A DNA stretch of 64,000 nucleotides, taken from Azospirillum sp. B510. Lineage in GTDB: Bacteria; Pseudomonadota; Alphaproteobacteria; Azospirillales; Azospirillaceae. The stretch covers positions 649,001 through 713,000 of the forward strand of contig NC_013854.1 in assembly GCF_000010725.1 (NCBI RefSeq), written 5' to 3'. Below the pieces are notes generated by a model. The model was not told where the DNA came from. It ran no database searches and saw only the letters and a list, made by a program, of their open reading frames with translations. Of the stretch, positions 15,036 to 26,634 are shown piece by piece. The translations under genes and the position numbers were made by a program. Positions within the stretch are counted from its first letter, which is position 1. Every line of letters begins with the position of its first letter.

Positions 15036-17108
15036 ATGCCCCGTTCGCACGCCCTCGACCGTTACCGCAACATCGGCATCATGGCCCACATCGATGCCGG
15101 CAAGACGACGACGACCGAGCGCATCCTGTTCTATACCGGCAAGTCCTATCGCATGGGCGAGGTCAATGACGGCACCGCCGTCATGGATTGGATGGAGCAG
15201 GAGCAGGAGCGGGGCATCACCATCACCTCGGCGGCTACGACCTGTTTCTGGCGCGACCACCGCATCAACATCATCGACACGCCCGGCCACGTGGATTTCA
15301 CCATCGAGGTCGAGCGGTCGTTGCGCGTTCTGGATGGCGCCGTCGCCATCTTCGACGCGGTCGCGGGGGTCGAGCCCCAGACCGAGACCGTGTGGCGGCA
15401 GGCCGACAAGTACGGCGTGCCGCGCATGGCCTTCGTGAACAAGATGGACCGCGTCGGCGCGGACTTCGACGGCTGCGTCGCCATGATGGCCGACCGCCTT
15501 GGGGTGAAGCCGCTGGTTCTGCAACGTCCCATCGGCAAGGAGGCCGGCTTCTCCGGAATCGTCGATCTCGTCGAGATGCGCGCGACCGTGTGGAAGGCCG
15601 AGACGCTCGGTGCCGAATTCGAACACACCGATATTCCCGAGGATCTGGCCGGACCGGCCGCAAGCGCCCGTCAGGCGCTGCTGGAGGCCGTGCTCGACCT
15701 CGACGAGGCGGCGATGGCCGCCTATCTGGAGCGTGGCGAGGAGCCGGCGCCCGACGCCCTGCGCGCCCTGATCCGCAAGGGCACGATTTCCGGGGCCGTC
15801 GTTCCCGTGCTGTGCGGTTCCGCCTTCCGCAACAAGGGCATCCAGCCGATGCTGGACGCCGTCGTCCAGTATTTGCCGGCGCCCAACGACATCGGCGCGG
15901 TTAAAGGCCATGCCGTCGGCGGCGAGCGGTCGGAGGAGCGGGCGGCCAACGACAGCGCGCCCTTCTCCGGCCTGGCCTTCAAGGTGATGAACGATCCCTA
16001 TGTCGGGACGCTCACCTTCTGCCGCATCTATTCCGGCACCGTCGGCGTCGGCGATTCGCTGCTGAACCCGGTGAAGGGCGATCGCGAGAAGATCGGCCGC
16101 ATGCTGCTGATGCACGCCAACAGCCGTGAGGACATCGAGCGCGCCCACACCGGCGACATCGTCGCCTTCGCCGGGCTGGAGCACACCGCGACGGGCGATA
16201 CGCTGTGCGATCCGGCCAAGCCGATCGTCCTGGAGCGTCTCGACATTCCCGAGCCGGTGATCGAGATCGTGGTGGAGCCGCGTAGCGACGCCGACCATGA
16301 GAAGATGGCGGCGGCTTTGAACCGCCTGGGCCACGAGGATCCGTCCCTGCGGGTCGCGCTCGACCGCGAAAGTGGCCAGACCATCATCCGCGGCATGGGC
16401 GAACTGCATCTCGACATCATCGTCGATCGCATGAAGCGGGAATTCCGCGTCGATGCCGCGGTCGGGGCGCCCAAGGTCGCCTACCGCGAGACGGCGCTGC
16501 GCCCTGCCGAGATCGATCACACCCATGCCCGCCAGACCGGTGACCGCGCCCAGTACGCGCGCGTGACGCTCAAGCTCGAAGCGCTGGACCGTGGCGCCGG
16601 CTTCGTCTTCGAGAACCGGGCCGGAGGCTTGCCGCGCGAGTTCGTCGCCGGGGTGCAGAAGGGCCTGGAGGCCGCGAAGGACAGCGGTGTCGTCGCCGGC
16701 TATCCGGTGGTGGATGTCAAGGTGACGCTCACCGGCGGTGACGCGCACGACATCGACTCCTCGCCGCTCGCCTTCGAGCTGGCGGCGCGCACGGCCTTCC
16801 GCGAAGCGATGGCGAAAGCCGCTCCGGTGCTGCTGGAACCGCTGATGCGGGTCGAAATCATCACGCCGGACGACTATATGGGTGATGTCATCGGCGACCT
16901 GAATGGCCGCCGCGGGCAGATCACCGGCATGGACCAGCGCGGCAACGCGCGAATCGTCACGGGACTGGTTCCCTTGGCGGCCATGTTCGGCTATGTGAAT
17001 TCCCTGCGCTCCATGAGTCAGGGCCGCGCGCAGTACAGCATGCAGTTCGACCATTATGAGCCGGTGCCACAGGCCATCGCGGAGCATGTCCGCGCCAAGG
17101 TGGCCTGA
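15036..17108 (+). CDS. fusA: Elongation factor G
   Basis: This 690-aa translocase has the G1 P-loop [11 protein letters not shown] (residues 17-27), switch elements ERGITITSA and DTPGHVDF, and NKMDR. The domain IV tip and the [20 protein letters not shown] segment are near the C-terminus. It drives tRNA-mRNA translocation and, with RRF, ribosome recycling. No ribosome site of consensus strength precedes the ATG. The codon choice is slightly less extreme than in tuf. The gene lies 38 nt ahead of tuf. Confidence 0.98.
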   Translation: MPRSHALDRYRNIGIMAHIDAGKTTTTERILFYTGKSYRMGEVNDGTAVMDWMEQEQERGITITSAATTCFWRDHRINIIDTPGHVDFTIEVERSLRVLDGAVAIFDAVAGVEPQTETVWRQADKYGVPRMAFVNKMDRVGADFDGCVAMMADRLGVKPLVLQRPIGKEAGFSGIVDLVEMRATVWKAETLGAEFEHTDIPEDLAGPAASARQALLEAVLDLDEAAMAAYLERGEEPAPDALRALIRKGTISGAVVPVLCGSAFRNKGIQPMLDAVVQYLPAPNDIGAVKGHAVGGERSEERAANDSAPFSGLAFKVMNDPYVGTLTFCRIYSGTVGVGDSLLNPVKGDREKIGRMLLMHANSREDIERAHTGDIVAFAGLEHTATGDTLCDPAKPIVLERLDIPEPVIEIVVEPRSDADHEKMAAALNRLGHEDPSLRVALDRESGQTIIRGMGELHLDIIVDRMKREFRVDAAVGAPKVAYRETALRPAEIDHTHARQTGDRAQYARVTLKLEALDRGAGFVFENRAGGLPREFVAGVQKGLEAAKDSGVVAGYPVVDVKVTLTGGDAHDIDSSPLAFELAARTAFREAMAKAAPVLLEPLMRVEIITPDDYMGDVIGDLNGRRGQITGMDQRGNARIVTGLVPLAAMFGYVNSLRSMSQGRAQYSMQFDHYEPVPQAIAEHVRAKVA

Positions 17109-17146
17109 AGACCGCTGGAACGATTGAGAAACGGAGAGACCACCCC

Positions 17147-18337
<1,191 letters not shown>

Positions 18338-18385
18338 TGATGCTTCCGGCAGCCGCAGCGATGCGGATGCCGGAAGGAAGGGTAG

Positions 18386-18457
18386 GGCGGCGGGGCGACC
18401 CGCCGCCGGTTGAAAGAGACGGGTCGTCCTCCCCGCGCGAGCGGGGAGGACGACCCG
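18386..18457 (+). repeat. Twin GCGA-tetraloop hairpins after tuf
   Basis: Two perfect stem-loops lie in tandem. The first is GGCGGCGGG-GCGA-CCCGCCGCC (18386-18407). The second has a 17-bp stem: the arm at 18420-18436 and its exact complement at 18441-18457, again around a GCGA (GNRA) loop. The 3' arms share CGACCCGCCG followed by GGTT. No T-run follows either stem. They may protect the tuf mRNA 3' end, assist Rho-type termination or be copies of a dispersed repeat; I cannot tell which. Confidence 0.65.
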
Positions 18458-18491
18458 CCGGTTCTAGCCATCGGGCGTCGGCATTCGGGAC

Positions 18492-18568
18492 CGCCCGCCT
18501 GTCAACCCAGCTTCCTTCGAGCCGAGGGGAGATTCAGGATTGACAGGCGGGCGCTGAGCGCCTAGAGA
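18492..18568 (+). promoter_or_regulatory. Candidate S10-operon promoter inside a 14-bp inverted repeat
   Basis: CGCCCGCCTGTCAA (18492-18505) is repeated in inverse at 18540-18553. The second arm begins with a perfect TTGACA -35 box (18540-18545). Seventeen nt later lies TAGAGA (18563-18568), a moderate -10 match. Transcription would start near 18575, some 300 nt before rpsJ. The inverted repeat could be an operator or an RNA hairpin at the end of the tuf transcript. Confidence 0.5.
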
Positions 18569-18638
18569 TTACGCCCTCTGGATTTTGGGTTGGTGGTAGG
18601 CAGCTTCGGCCTAGACGCAGCCCGAGACGAACGGCTCA

Positions 18639-18717
18639 GGCGCGCCTCCCAGCGAGGCGCGCCGTCTGCTGATCGAAACATCCCCTCCGCGCCATCCGCG
18701 CAGGGGATGTTTCTTTT
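18639..18717 (+). terminator. Hairpin plus intrinsic terminator in the rpsJ leader (possible attenuator)
   Basis: GGCGCGCCTC-ccagc-GAGGCGCGCC (18639-18663) is followed by a strong terminator. GAAACATCCCCT (18675-18686) pairs with AGGGGATGTTTC (18702-18713), with an inner CGCG/CGCG stem, and then TTTT. It lies after the candidate promoter and 157 nt before rpsJ. It could end the str transcript, or regulate S10 expression by attenuation. S10 leader attenuation by L4 is known in enterics but not, to my knowledge, in this group. The remaining 157 nt to rpsJ show no clear promoter. Confidence 0.7.
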
Positions 18718-18874
18718 CGTATCGGCCCGTCGCATCGGTCACAGTGTCGCCCGTCGGCCCCGTTTCGGTGGTTCGGCGCGCGGCCTTGCGCTGTCGGCGA
18801 TGCCCCGAAGCAAGCTCGTGGAGTTCCGGTGACGCGTCCGCGTCATCGCTAGAAGGTGCAAGGGACGTTTGGAC

Positions 18875-19183
<309 letters not shown>

Positions 19184-19243
19184 TTTTGGTTGGTAAGGGA
19201 CCTCTCCGGTAAGCGGATGTCCCTGGTCAGGAGATAAAGAACA

Positions 19244-19954
19244 ATGCGATCCGGTTTGATCGCGCAGAAGGTCGGCATGACCCGCGTCTTCACGGACGAC
19301 GGCCAGCATGTTCCGGTCACTGTGCTGAAAGTCGACAGCTGCCAGGTCGTCGCCGTTCGCACCGAGGAGAAGGATGGCTACACCGCCGTCCAGCTCGGCG
19401 CGGGCGCCATCAAGGTCAAGAACGTCAACAAGCCTGAGCGTGGGCATTTCGCCAAGGCGCGTGTGGAACCGAAGCGCAAGCTGGTCGAGTTCCGCGTCGA
19501 TGCCGATGCCCTGATCGAGGTCGGTGCCGAGCTGTCGGTCACCCACTTCGTCGCCGGCCAGTACGTCGACGTCACCGGCACCTCCATCGGCAAGGGCTTT
19601 GCCGGTGCGATGAAGCGCTGGAACTTCGGTGGTCTGCGCGCCACGCACGGCGTGTCGGTGTCGCACCGTTCGCACGGTTCGACGGGTAACCGTCAGGACC
19701 CCGGCAAGGTCTTCAAGAACAAGAAGATGGCCGGTCATCTCGGCGACGAGCGGGTCACGGTCCTGAATCTTCAGGTCGTCGCCGTCGACGAGGCCCGTGG
19801 TCTGATCATGCTCAAGGGTGCCGTCCCCGGCGCCGAGGGCGGTTGGCTGCGCATCCGTGACGCCGTCAAGAAGAAGGCTCCGGAAGGCCTGCCCTTCCCG
19901 GCCGGCATCAAGTCTGCTCCGGCGGCGGAAGCCCCGGCCGAGACGCAGGAGTGA
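19244..19954 (+). CDS. rplC: 50S ribosomal protein L3
   Basis: The 236-aa L3 starts [16 protein letters not shown] and contains the [21 protein letters not shown] loop and the [28 protein letters not shown] stretch (in parts) that reaches the peptidyl transferase centre. The C-terminus has an extra alanine/proline-rich tail. AGGAG is 9-10 nt upstream. It abuts rplD. Confidence 0.99.
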   Translation: MRSGLIAQKVGMTRVFTDDGQHVPVTVLKVDSCQVVAVRTEEKDGYTAVQLGAGAIKVKNVNKPERGHFAKARVEPKRKLVEFRVDADALIEVGAELSVTHFVAGQYVDVTGTSIGKGFAGAMKRWNFGGLRATHGVSVSHRSHGSTGNRQDPGKVFKNKKMAGHLGDERVTVLNLQVVAVDEARGLIMLKGAVPGAEGGWLRIRDAVKKKAPEGLPFPAGIKSAPAAEAPAETQE

Positions 19955-19959
19955 GCGCC

Positions 19960-20580
19960 ATGAAGGCCACGATCAAGAATCTGAACAACGAAGCCGTCGG
20001 CGAGATCGAGCTGTCGGACGCCGTGTTCGGTCTGCCGGCCCGCACCGACTTGCTGGCCCGCATGGTGAACTGGCAGCTGGCCAAGCGCCGCTCCGGCAAC
20101 CACAAGACCAAGGGCATCAGCGAGATCAGCGGCACGACCAAGAAGCCCTACGGGCAGAAGGGCACCGGCCGGGCTCGTCAGGGCTCCATCCGTTCGCCGC
20201 AGTTCCGCGGCGGTGCGACCATCTTCGGCCCGGTCGTGCGTTCGCACGCCCATGAGCTGACCAAGAAGGTCCGCAAGCTGGCGCTCAAGACCGCCCTGTC
20301 GGCCAAGGCCGCCGAGGGCAAGCTGATCGTCCTGGAGGCTGCGGCCGCCGAGACGCACAAGACCAAGGAGCTGGCGGCCCGTCTCGCCACCCTCGGCCTG
20401 ACTTCGGCGCTGATCATCGATGGCGCGAACCTGGACGAGAACTTCGCCAAGGCTTCGCGCAACATCCCGCTGATCGACGTGCTGCCGGAGCAGGGTGCGA
20501 ACGTCTACGACATTCTCCGCCGCGACACGCTGGTCCTGACCCGCAACGCGGTCGAGCAACTGGAGGCTCGCCTGAAATGA
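19960..20580 (+). CDS. rplD: 50S ribosomal protein L4
   Basis: The 206-aa L4 starts [18 protein letters not shown]. The ATG was preferred over a GTG 9 nt upstream that overlaps the rplC stop, because AGGAG lies about 9 nt before this ATG and the protein then matches the family start. [25 protein letters not shown] is the basic loop that lines the exit tunnel. In enterics L4 controls the S10 operon. The stop overlaps rplW (ATGA). Confidence 0.97.
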   Translation: MKATIKNLNNEAVGEIELSDAVFGLPARTDLLARMVNWQLAKRRSGNHKTKGISEISGTTKKPYGQKGTGRARQGSIRSPQFRGGATIFGPVVRSHAHELTKKVRKLALKTALSAKAAEGKLIVLEAAAAETHKTKELAARLATLGLTSALIIDGANLDENFAKASRNIPLIDVLPEQGANVYDILRRDTLVLTRNAVEQLEARLK

Positions 20581-20894
20581 GCAAGCAGTCGAAACCTGCG
20601 GTGAGCCAGGAGCGGATGTACGACCTGATCCTCGCTCCCGTCATCACCGAGAAGTCGACGTTGGTGTCGGAGCACAACCAGGTCACGTTCCGCGTGCCGC
20701 TCACGGCCTCCAAGCCGGAGATCAAGGCCGCCGTTGAAGGTCTCTTCAACGTCAAGGTGACCGCGGTCAACACCCTGGTTTCCAAGGGCAAGACCAAGCG
20801 GTTCCGCGGCACCATCGGCCGTCGCTCGGACTTCAAGAAGGCCGTCGTCACCCTCGCCGAGGGTAACAAGATCGACGTGACCACGGGCATCTGA
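20577..20894 (+). CDS. rplW: 50S ribosomal protein L23
   Basis: The 105-aa L23 has [15 protein letters not shown] near the N-terminus and [19 protein letters not shown] near the middle. It docks trigger factor and SRP at the tunnel exit. Its ATG overlaps the rplD stop as ATGA, indicating translational coupling. rplB follows after 16 nt. Confidence 0.99.
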   Translation: MSKQSKPAVSQERMYDLILAPVITEKSTLVSEHNQVTFRVPLTASKPEIKAAVEGLFNVKVTAVNTLVSKGKTKRFRGTIGRRSDFKKAVVTLAEGNKIDVTTGI

Positions 20895-20910
20895 GCGGGA
20901 GTGTGATCCG

Positions 20911-21738
20911 ATGGCTCTGAAGCAATACCGCCCGATTACGCCGTCGCTCCGCCAGCTGGTCATCGTTGACCGCTCGGAGCTGTGGAAGGGCAAGCCGGTC
21001 AAGACCCTCACCGAGGGCCTGACCAAGTCTGGTGGCCGCAACAACACCGGCCGCATCACCGCGCGCCGGATGGGTGGCGGTCATAAGCGCACCTATCGTC
21101 TGGTGGACTTCAAGCGTCGCAAGTTCGACGTTCCGGCCACCGTCGAGCGGCTCGAATATGATCCGAACCGCACGGCCTTCATCGCGCTGATCAAGTACCA
21201 GGATGGGACGCTGTCCTACATCCTGGCGCCGCAGCGCCTGAAGGTCGGCGACACCGTGATCTCCGGCGAGCGCGTCGACGTGAAGCCCGGCAACGCGATG
21301 CCGCTGAAGAACATCCCGGTCGGTTCGATCGTGCACAATGTCGAGCTGAAGGCCGGCAAGGGTGGTCAGGTGGCTCGTTCCGCCGGCACCTACCTGCAGC
21401 TGGTCGGCCGCGACGGCGGCTACGCCCAGCTGAAGCTGCCTTCGGGCGAGCTGCGCATGGTTCGTGGCGAGTGCATGGCCACCCTGGGTGCCGTGTCCAA
21501 CCCGGACCAGATGAACACCAACCTTGGCAAGGCCGGTCGCAACCGCTGGCTGGGCAAGCGTCCGTCGGTCCGTGGCGTCGCCATGAACCCGATCGACCAC
21601 CCGCATGGTGGTGGTGAGGGTCGCACCTCGGGCGGCCGTCATCCGGTCACGCCGTGGGGCAAGCCGACCAAGGGCAAGAAGACTCGTCACAACAAGAAGA
21701 CGGATGGCCTGATCCTGCGCCGCCGTCATTCGAAGTAA
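20911..21738 (+). CDS. rplB: 50S ribosomal protein L2
   Basis: The 275-aa L2 carries [40 protein letters not shown] (in parts) and the essential [21 protein letters not shown] block whose histidine supports peptidyl transferase assembly. It binds 23S rRNA domain IV. GGGAG precedes the ATG. rpsS starts 12 nt later. Confidence 0.99.
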   Translation: MALKQYRPITPSLRQLVIVDRSELWKGKPVKTLTEGLTKSGGRNNTGRITARRMGGGHKRTYRLVDFKRRKFDVPATVERLEYDPNRTAFIALIKYQDGTLSYILAPQRLKVGDTVISGERVDVKPGNAMPLKNIPVGSIVHNVELKAGKGGQVARSAGTYLQLVGRDGGYAQLKLPSGELRMVRGECMATLGAVSNPDQMNTNLGKAGRNRWLGKRPSVRGVAMNPIDHPHGGGEGRTSGGRHPVTPWGKPTKGKKTRHNKKTDGLILRRRHSK

Positions 21739-21750
21739 GGAGGTCGAACG

Positions 21751-22029
21751 ATGGCACGCTCCGTTTGGAAGGGCCCGTTCGTCGACGGCTATCTGCTGAA
21801 GAAGGCGGACAAGAGCCGGGCTTCGGGCCGCAACGAGATCATCAAGATCTGGTCGCGTCGTTCGACCATCCTGCCGCAGTTCGTCGGTCTGACGTTCGGC
21901 GTCTACAACGGCCACAAGTTCCTGCCGGTTCTCGTCACCGAGCATATGATCGGTCACAAGTTCGGCGAGTTCGCTCCGACGCGGACCTTCTATGGCCACG
22001 CGGCGGACAAGAAGGCGAAGAGGAAGTAA
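21751..22029 (+). CDS. rpsS: 30S ribosomal protein S19
   Basis: The 92-aa S19 starts [18 protein letters not shown] and contains [21 protein letters not shown] and [12 protein letters not shown]. It binds 16S rRNA in the 30S head with S13. AAGGAGG is placed 6-7 nt before the ATG. rplV begins 3 nt after the stop. Confidence 0.99.
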   Translation: MARSVWKGPFVDGYLLKKADKSRASGRNEIIKIWSRRSTILPQFVGLTFGVYNGHKFLPVLVTEHMIGHKFGEFAPTRTFYGHAADKKAKRK

Positions 22030-22032
22030 GCC

Positions 22033-22428
22033 ATGGGCAAGTCTGCCAACCCCAGCCGGGTCGCGGAGAACGAGGCTCTGGCCCGCAATCCGATGATCCG
22101 CACCAGCCCGCGGAAGCTCAACCTCGTCGCCCAGCTCATCCGGAACATGGATGCCAGCCGCGCCGTTGCCGAGCTGACCTTCTCCAAGCGCCGCATCGCC
22201 GGCGAGGTGAAGAAGGTCCTGCAGGCCGCGATCGCGAACGCCGAGAACAACCACCAGCTCGACGTCGACCGTCTCTACGTGTCGTCGGCGACGGTCGGCC
22301 GCGCTCTGGTGATGAAGCGCTTCCACGCCCGTGCCCGCGGTCGCGGCGCCCGGGTCGAGAAGCTGTTCAGCAACCTGACGATCATCGTGCGCGAGCGTGA
22401 CGCCGCCGTTGCCGAGGGGGCCGAGTAA
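22033..22428 (+). CDS. rplV: 50S ribosomal protein L22
   Basis: The 131-aa L22 includes [20 protein letters not shown] and the C-terminal hairpin [21 protein letters not shown] that lines the exit tunnel, a site of macrolide resistance and of arrest-peptide sensing. The N-terminus is about 20 residues longer than in E. coli. Its stop TAA overlaps the rpsC ATG. Confidence 0.98.
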   Translation: MGKSANPSRVAENEALARNPMIRTSPRKLNLVAQLIRNMDASRAVAELTFSKRRIAGEVKKVLQAAIANAENNHQLDVDRLYVSSATVGRALVMKRFHARARGRGARVEKLFSNLTIIVRERDAAVAEGAE

Positions 22429-23177
22429 TGGGTCAGAAAATCAATCCGATCGGGCTGCGCCTCGGCATCAACCGGACCTGGGACAGCCGTTGGTTCGCCA
22501 AGCGCGACTACGCCAACCTGCTGCACCAGGACCTGAAGCTGCGCGGCTATCTGCAGGGCCGTCTGCAGCAGGCCGGTTGCTCGCGCGTCGTGATCGAGCG
22601 TCCGGCCAAGAAGGCCCGCATCACCATCCACTCGGCCCGTCCGGGCGTGGTGATCGGCAAGAAGGGCGCGGACATCGAGAAGCTGCGTCTCGAGCTGTCG
22701 AAGATGACCGGCAGCGAGGTGAGCCTGAACATCGTCGAGATCCGCAAGCCGGAGATCGACGCCCGCCTCATCGCCGAGAACATCGCCAGCCAGCTGGAGC
22801 GCCGCGTGGCGTTCCGCCGCGCCATGAAGCGCGCCGTGCAGTCCGCCATGCGTCTGGGCGCCCAGGGCATCCGGATCAACTGCTCCGGCCGTCTCGGCGG
22901 CGCGGAGATCGCCCGCATGGAGTGGTACCGCGAGGGCCGCGTTCCGCTGCACACCCTGCGCGCCGACATCGATTACGGTGTGGGCACCGCCAAGACCACC
23001 TACGGCACCTGCGGTGTCAAGGTGTGGGTGTTCAAGGGCGAGGTCATGGCTCACGACCCGATGGCGCAGGACAAGCGCATGGGGTCCGAGCCGGTGTCGA
23101 CCGACGGCGAGCCGCGCCGCGAGCGGCACGATCGCCGCGACCGTCGCGAGCGCTCCGAGCGCTCCGAACGCGAGTAA
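22428..23177 (+). CDS. rpsC: 30S ribosomal protein S3
   Basis: The 249-aa S3 has [14 protein letters not shown], the KH domain with [17 protein letters not shown], and [30 protein letters not shown] (in parts). It forms part of the mRNA entry channel. The C-terminal 25 residues are an Arg/Glu/Asp-rich extension ([18 protein letters not shown]), common in alphaproteobacterial S3. Confidence 0.99.
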   Translation: MGQKINPIGLRLGINRTWDSRWFAKRDYANLLHQDLKLRGYLQGRLQQAGCSRVVIERPAKKARITIHSARPGVVIGKKGADIEKLRLELSKMTGSEVSLNIVEIRKPEIDARLIAENIASQLERRVAFRRAMKRAVQSAMRLGAQGIRINCSGRLGGAEIARMEWYREGRVPLHTLRADIDYGVGTAKTTYGTCGVKVWVFKGEVMAHDPMAQDKRMGSEPVSTDGEPRRERHDRRDRRERSERSERE

Positions 23178-23189
23178 AGGGGCCGAGCG

Positions 23190-23621
23190 ATGCTTTCTCC
23201 CAAGCGCACGAAATTCCGTAAGGCCCACAAGGGCCGCATCCACGGCAACGCCAAGGGCGGCACCGCCCTGAATTTCGGCTCCTACGGCCTCAAGGCCCTG
23301 GAGCCGGAGCGCATCACCGCCCGTCAGATCGAAGCGGCCCGCCGCGCGATCACCCGTGCGATGAAGCGTCAGGGCCGCGTCTGGATCCGCATTTTCCCGG
23401 ACCTCCCGGTCTCGACCAAGCCCGCCGAAGTCCGCATGGGTTCCGGTAAGGGTTCGCCCGAGTACTGGGCGGCCCGTGTCAAGCCGGGTCGCATCCTGTT
23501 TGAGCTGGACGGCGTGCCGGCGGATGTGGCAAAAACCGCCTTCGCTCTGGCGGCCGCGAAGCTGCCGATCAAGGTGAAGCTGGTGACCCGCCTGGGCGGT
23601 GTCGAGGAGACCGCGGCATGA
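23190..23621 (+). CDS. rplP: 50S ribosomal protein L16
   Basis: The 143-aa L16 starts [19 protein letters not shown] and has [21 protein letters not shown] and [19 protein letters not shown]. It binds near the A-site tRNA elbow. The hydroxylated arginine region known from E. coli is present as RMGSGKG. Its stop overlaps rpmC as ATGA. Confidence 0.99.
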   Translation: MLSPKRTKFRKAHKGRIHGNAKGGTALNFGSYGLKALEPERITARQIEAARRAITRAMKRQGRVWIRIFPDLPVSTKPAEVRMGSGKGSPEYWAARVKPGRILFELDGVPADVAKTAFALAAAKLPIKVKLVTRLGGVEETAA

Positions 23622-23824
23622 AGGCCGTAGACATTCGTACGAAGAGCGCGGACGAGCTGAACGATCAGCTCCTCCAGCTCAAGAAGGAACAGTTCAACCT
23701 GCGTTTCCAGAAGGCCTCCGGCCAGCTGGAGAACACCGCGCGGGTGAACACGGTGCGCCGCGACATCGCCCGCATCAAGACCATCCTCGGCGAGCGTGCC
23801 CGCTCCGCCGACGCCGGCAAGTAA
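23618..23824 (+). CDS. rpmC: 50S ribosomal protein L29
   Basis: The 68-aa L29 is a helical hairpin with [27 protein letters not shown] and the [16 protein letters not shown] motif. It lies near the tunnel exit next to L23. It is coupled to rplP by a 4-nt overlap and is followed 12 nt later by rpsQ. Confidence 0.98.
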   Translation: MKAVDIRTKSADELNDQLLQLKKEQFNLRFQKASGQLENTARVNTVRRDIARIKTILGERARSADAGK

Positions 23825-23836
23825 GGGGGATCATCC

Positions 23837-24091
23837 ATGCCTCGCCGCGTTCTGCAGGGCACGGTGGTCAGCGACAAGTGCGACAAGACCGTTACGGTTC
23901 TCGTCGAGCGCCGTGTCATGCACCCCGTGTACAAGAAGTTCATTCGTCAGTCGAAGAAGTACGCCGCCCACGACGAGGGCAACCAGTACAAGGTCGGCGA
24001 TACCGTTTCGATCATCGAATGCCGCCCGATCTCGAAGTCCAAGCGTTGGACGGTCGTGACGGAGTCCGCCGCCGACAGCGGCGCCGCGTGA
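23837..24091 (+). CDS. rpsQ: 30S ribosomal protein S17
   Basis: The 84-aa S17 has [25 protein letters not shown] and [19 protein letters not shown], the OB-fold pattern of the family. It is a primary 16S rRNA-binding protein. AAGGGGGATC precedes the ATG. It ends the S10 part of the cluster; rplN follows after 19 nt. Confidence 0.99.
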   Translation: MPRRVLQGTVVSDKCDKTVTVLVERRVMHPVYKKFIRQSKKYAAHDEGNQYKVGDTVSIIECRPISKSKRWTVVTESAADSGAA

Positions 24092-24110
24092 TAACGAAAG
24101 GTCGTAAACA

Positions 24111-24479
24111 ATGATCCAGATGCAAACCAACCTGGAAGTCGCCGATAACAGCGGGGCGCGCCGGGTGCAGTGCATCAAGGTGCTTGGCGGGTCCAAGCGG
24201 AAGGTCGCGACCGTGGGCGACGTCATCGTCGTCTCGGTCAAGGAGGCCATTCCGAAGGGCCGCGTCAAGAAGGGCGACGTGCATCGTGCCGTCATCGTCC
24301 GCACCGCGAAGGAACTGCGTCGGGAGGACGGGTCGGCGATCCGTTTCGACCGGAATGCCGCCGTGCTGATCAACAAGCAGGGCGAGCCGATCGGCACCCG
24401 TATCTTCGGGCCGGTCACTCGCGAGCTGCGCGGCAAGAAGTTCATGAAGATCATCTCGCTGGCGCCGGAGGTGCTGTGA
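24111..24479 (+). CDS. rplN: 50S ribosomal protein L14
   Basis: The 122-aa L14 starts [21 protein letters not shown] and contains [27 protein letters not shown]. It sits at the subunit interface and takes part in bridges B5 and B8. It is the first spc-operon gene. The stop TGA shares one base with the rplX ATG. Confidence 0.99.
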   Translation: MIQMQTNLEVADNSGARRVQCIKVLGGSKRKVATVGDVIVVSVKEAIPKGRVKKGDVHRAVIVRTAKELRREDGSAIRFDRNAAVLINKQGEPIGTRIFGPVTRELRGKKFMKIISLAPEVL

Positions 24480-24796
24480 TGGCCGCCAAGATCAAGACCA
24501 AGGACAAGGTCGTCGTCCTGACCGGCAAGGATAAGGGCAAGACCGGCGAGGTGCTCCAGGTTTTCCCGAAGGAGAACCGCGCGGTTGTCCAGGGCGTGAA
24601 CGTGGTGAAGAAGCACCAGCGCGCCAGCGCCCGCTCGCAGGGTGGCATCATCGAGATGGAGGCGCCGATCAACGTCTCCAACCTCGCTCACGTCGATCCC
24701 AAGGATGGCAAGCCGACCCGCGTCGGTTTCAAGATCCTTGAGGATGGCCGCAAGGTGCGTGTCGCCAAGCGGTCCGGCGAAGTCATTGACCTGTGA
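24479..24796 (+). CDS. rplX: 50S ribosomal protein L24
   Basis: The 105-aa L24 has a KOW motif at its start ([25 protein letters not shown]) and the [19 protein letters not shown] segment. It starts assembly of the 50S subunit. The start was set at the ATG that overlaps the rplN stop by one base; the frame is open upstream without meaning. Confidence 0.98.
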   Translation: MAAKIKTKDKVVVLTGKDKGKTGEVLQVFPKENRAVVQGVNVVKKHQRASARSQGGIIEMEAPINVSNLAHVDPKDGKPTRVGFKILEDGRKVRVAKRSGEVIDL

Positions 24797-24806
24797 GGAC
24801 CCGGGC

Positions 24807-25349
24807 ATGACCGCACGTCTGAAAGAAGTTTACGATTCCAAGATCCGCGCCGCTCTGAAGTCGGAATTCGGCTACAAGAACGACCTGGAAGTTCCGCGGA
24901 TCGAGAAGATCGTGGTCAACATGGGTGTCGGCGAGGCTGTCGCCGACTCCAAGAAGATCCAGCTCGCCGTGGCCGAGATGGCCGCCATCACCGGTCAGAA
25001 GCCGGTGGTGACCAAGTCGCGCAAGTCGATCGCCCAGTTCAAGCTGCGCGAAGGCATGGCGATCGGCTGCAAGGTCACGCTTCGTCGCGACCGCATGTAC
25101 GAGTTCCTGGATCGCCTGGTGACGATTGCGTTGCCGCGCGTCCGTGACTTCCGCGGTATCCCGGGTGACAGCTTTGACGGCCGTGGCAACTACGCCATGG
25201 GCGTCAAGGAGCAGATCATTTTCCCGGAGATCGATTACGACAAGATCGATCAGATCCGCGGCATGGACATCATCATCGTCACTTCGGCGAAGACCGACCA
25301 GGAAGCCAAGGCTCTCCTGAAGGGCTTCGACATGCCGTTCGTGAGCTGA
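24807..25349 (+). CDS. rplE: 50S ribosomal protein L5
   Basis: The 180-aa L5 starts [17 protein letters not shown] and contains [42 protein letters not shown] and [20 protein letters not shown]. It binds 5S rRNA and contacts P-site tRNA. The ATG chosen matches the family length; the upstream open frame does not belong to it. rpsN follows after 15 nt. Confidence 0.99.
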   Translation: MTARLKEVYDSKIRAALKSEFGYKNDLEVPRIEKIVVNMGVGEAVADSKKIQLAVAEMAAITGQKPVVTKSRKSIAQFKLREGMAIGCKVTLRRDRMYEFLDRLVTIALPRVRDFRGIPGDSFDGRGNYAMGVKEQIIFPEIDYDKIDQIRGMDIIIVTSAKTDQEAKALLKGFDMPFVS

Positions 25350-25364
25350 GGCTGGAGCACGACC

Positions 25365-25670
25365 ATGGCTAAGACCAGTGCCATCGAAAAGAACAAGCGT
25401 CGCGCCAAGCTGGCCAAGCAGTACGCGAACAAGCGTGCGCGCCTGAAGGCGATCGCGAACGACAAGACCCTCCCGCCGGAAGAGCAATTCGCCGCCCGCC
25501 TGAAGCTGGCCGAACTGCCGCGCAACTCCTCGAAGGTGCGCATCCGGAACCGCTGCGAAATGACCGGGCGTCCGCGCGCGTTCTATCGCAAGTTCAAGCT
25601 GTCCCGCGTCACGCTCCGCGAACTGGCCTCGACCGGCCAGATTCCGGGCATGACGAAGTCGAGCTGGTAA
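25365..25670 (+). CDS. rpsN: 30S ribosomal protein S14 (zinc-free type)
   Basis: The 101-aa S14 is of the long type without the CXXC zinc pairs. It has [19 protein letters not shown] and [20 protein letters not shown]. It binds 16S rRNA in the 30S head. Only this copy is present in the window. An AAGGAGG site for rpsH follows its stop directly. Confidence 0.98.
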   Translation: MAKTSAIEKNKRRAKLAKQYANKRARLKAIANDKTLPPEEQFAARLKLAELPRNSSKVRIRNRCEMTGRPRAFYRKFKLSRVTLRELASTGQIPGMTKSSW

Positions 25671-25683
25671 GGAGGGTCCGAGA

Positions 25684-26082
25684 ATGTCTTTGAGCGATCC
25701 GCTCGGCGATATGCTGACCCGCATCCGCAATGGTCAGCACGCCCGTATGTCCGTTGTGGTTTCCCCGGCGTCCAAGCTGCGCGTCAACGTCCTGGAAGTT
25801 CTGAAGCGTGAAGGCTTCATCCGCGGCTGGTCCGAGGAAGAACTGCGTCCGGGCGTCAAGAACCTGAAGATCGAGCTGAAGTACCACGAAGGCGAGCCTG
25901 TCATTAAGCAGATCGCCCGTGTGTCGAAGCCCGGCCGTCGCGTCTATTCGAAGATCGCCGACCTGCCCCGCGTCTACAGCGGTCTGGGTCTGTCGATCCT
26001 GTCGACCCCGCGCGGCGTGATGTCGGACAACGAGGCCCGCGCCGCCAACGTCGGCGGTGAAGTCCTCTGCCGCGTGTTCTAA
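25684..26082 (+). CDS. rpsH: 30S ribosomal protein S8
   Basis: The 132-aa S8 starts [18 protein letters not shown] and ends with the conserved [27 protein letters not shown] region (in parts). It binds the 16S rRNA central domain and represses the spc operon in E. coli. AAGGAGG lies 6-7 nt before the ATG. Confidence 0.99.
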   Translation: MSLSDPLGDMLTRIRNGQHARMSVVVSPASKLRVNVLEVLKREGFIRGWSEEELRPGVKNLKIELKYHEGEPVIKQIARVSKPGRRVYSKIADLPRVYSGLGLSILSTPRGVMSDNEARAANVGGEVLCRVF

Positions 26083-26095
26083 GGGGGATTGGCAG

Positions 26096-26629
26096 ATGTC
26101 GCGCATTGGCAAGCATCCCGTGCCGGTCCCGGCTGGCGTCGACGTAAAGGTCGACGGTCAGCAGGTGACGGCCAAGGGCAAGCTGGGGCAACTCAGCCTG
26201 ACCCTGATCGACGACATCACCGCCTCGCTGGAAGACGGCAAGGTGGTGGTGAAGCCGGCAAATGACAGCAAGCGCGCCCGCGTCATGTGGGCGACCTCGC
26301 GCACCCTGATCAACAACATGGTCACCGGTGTCAGCCAGGGCTACACGATCAACCTGGAAATCAACGGCGTCGGTTACCGCGCGGCCGTGCAGGGCAAGGA
26401 GCTGGTTCTCCAGCTCGGCTTCTCGCACGACGTCAAGTACCCGATCCCGGAAGGCATCACGATCAAGTGCGACAAGCCGACGGCCATCTCGGTCAGCGGC
26501 TATGACAAGCACAAGGTCGGTCAGGTTGCCGCCGAGATCCGCGGTTGGAAGAAGCCGGAGCCCTACAAGGGCAAGGGCATCAAGTACGAGACCGAAACCA
26601 TCCTGCGCAAGGAAGGTAAGAAGAAGTAA
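26096..26629 (+). CDS. rplF: 50S ribosomal protein L6
   Basis: The 177-aa L6 starts [17 protein letters not shown] and carries [15 protein letters not shown] and the [16 protein letters not shown]-terminal signature. It sits near the factor-binding site. The ATG was chosen over an upstream in-frame start inside rpsH, because AAGGGGGATT precedes it and the family start fits. Confidence 0.99.
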   Translation: MSRIGKHPVPVPAGVDVKVDGQQVTAKGKLGQLSLTLIDDITASLEDGKVVVKPANDSKRARVMWATSRTLINNMVTGVSQGYTINLEINGVGYRAAVQGKELVLQLGFSHDVKYPIPEGITIKCDKPTAISVSGYDKHKVGQVAAEIRGWKKPEPYKGKGIKYETETILRKEGKKK

Positions 26630-26634
26630 CCGCC

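Noticed and set aside
18338..18874. A tRNA or small protein gene in the tuf-rpsJ gap
   Set aside because: No cloverleaf could be folded and the short open frames lack ribosome sites and coding character. The bases are explained by hairpins and promoter-like elements.
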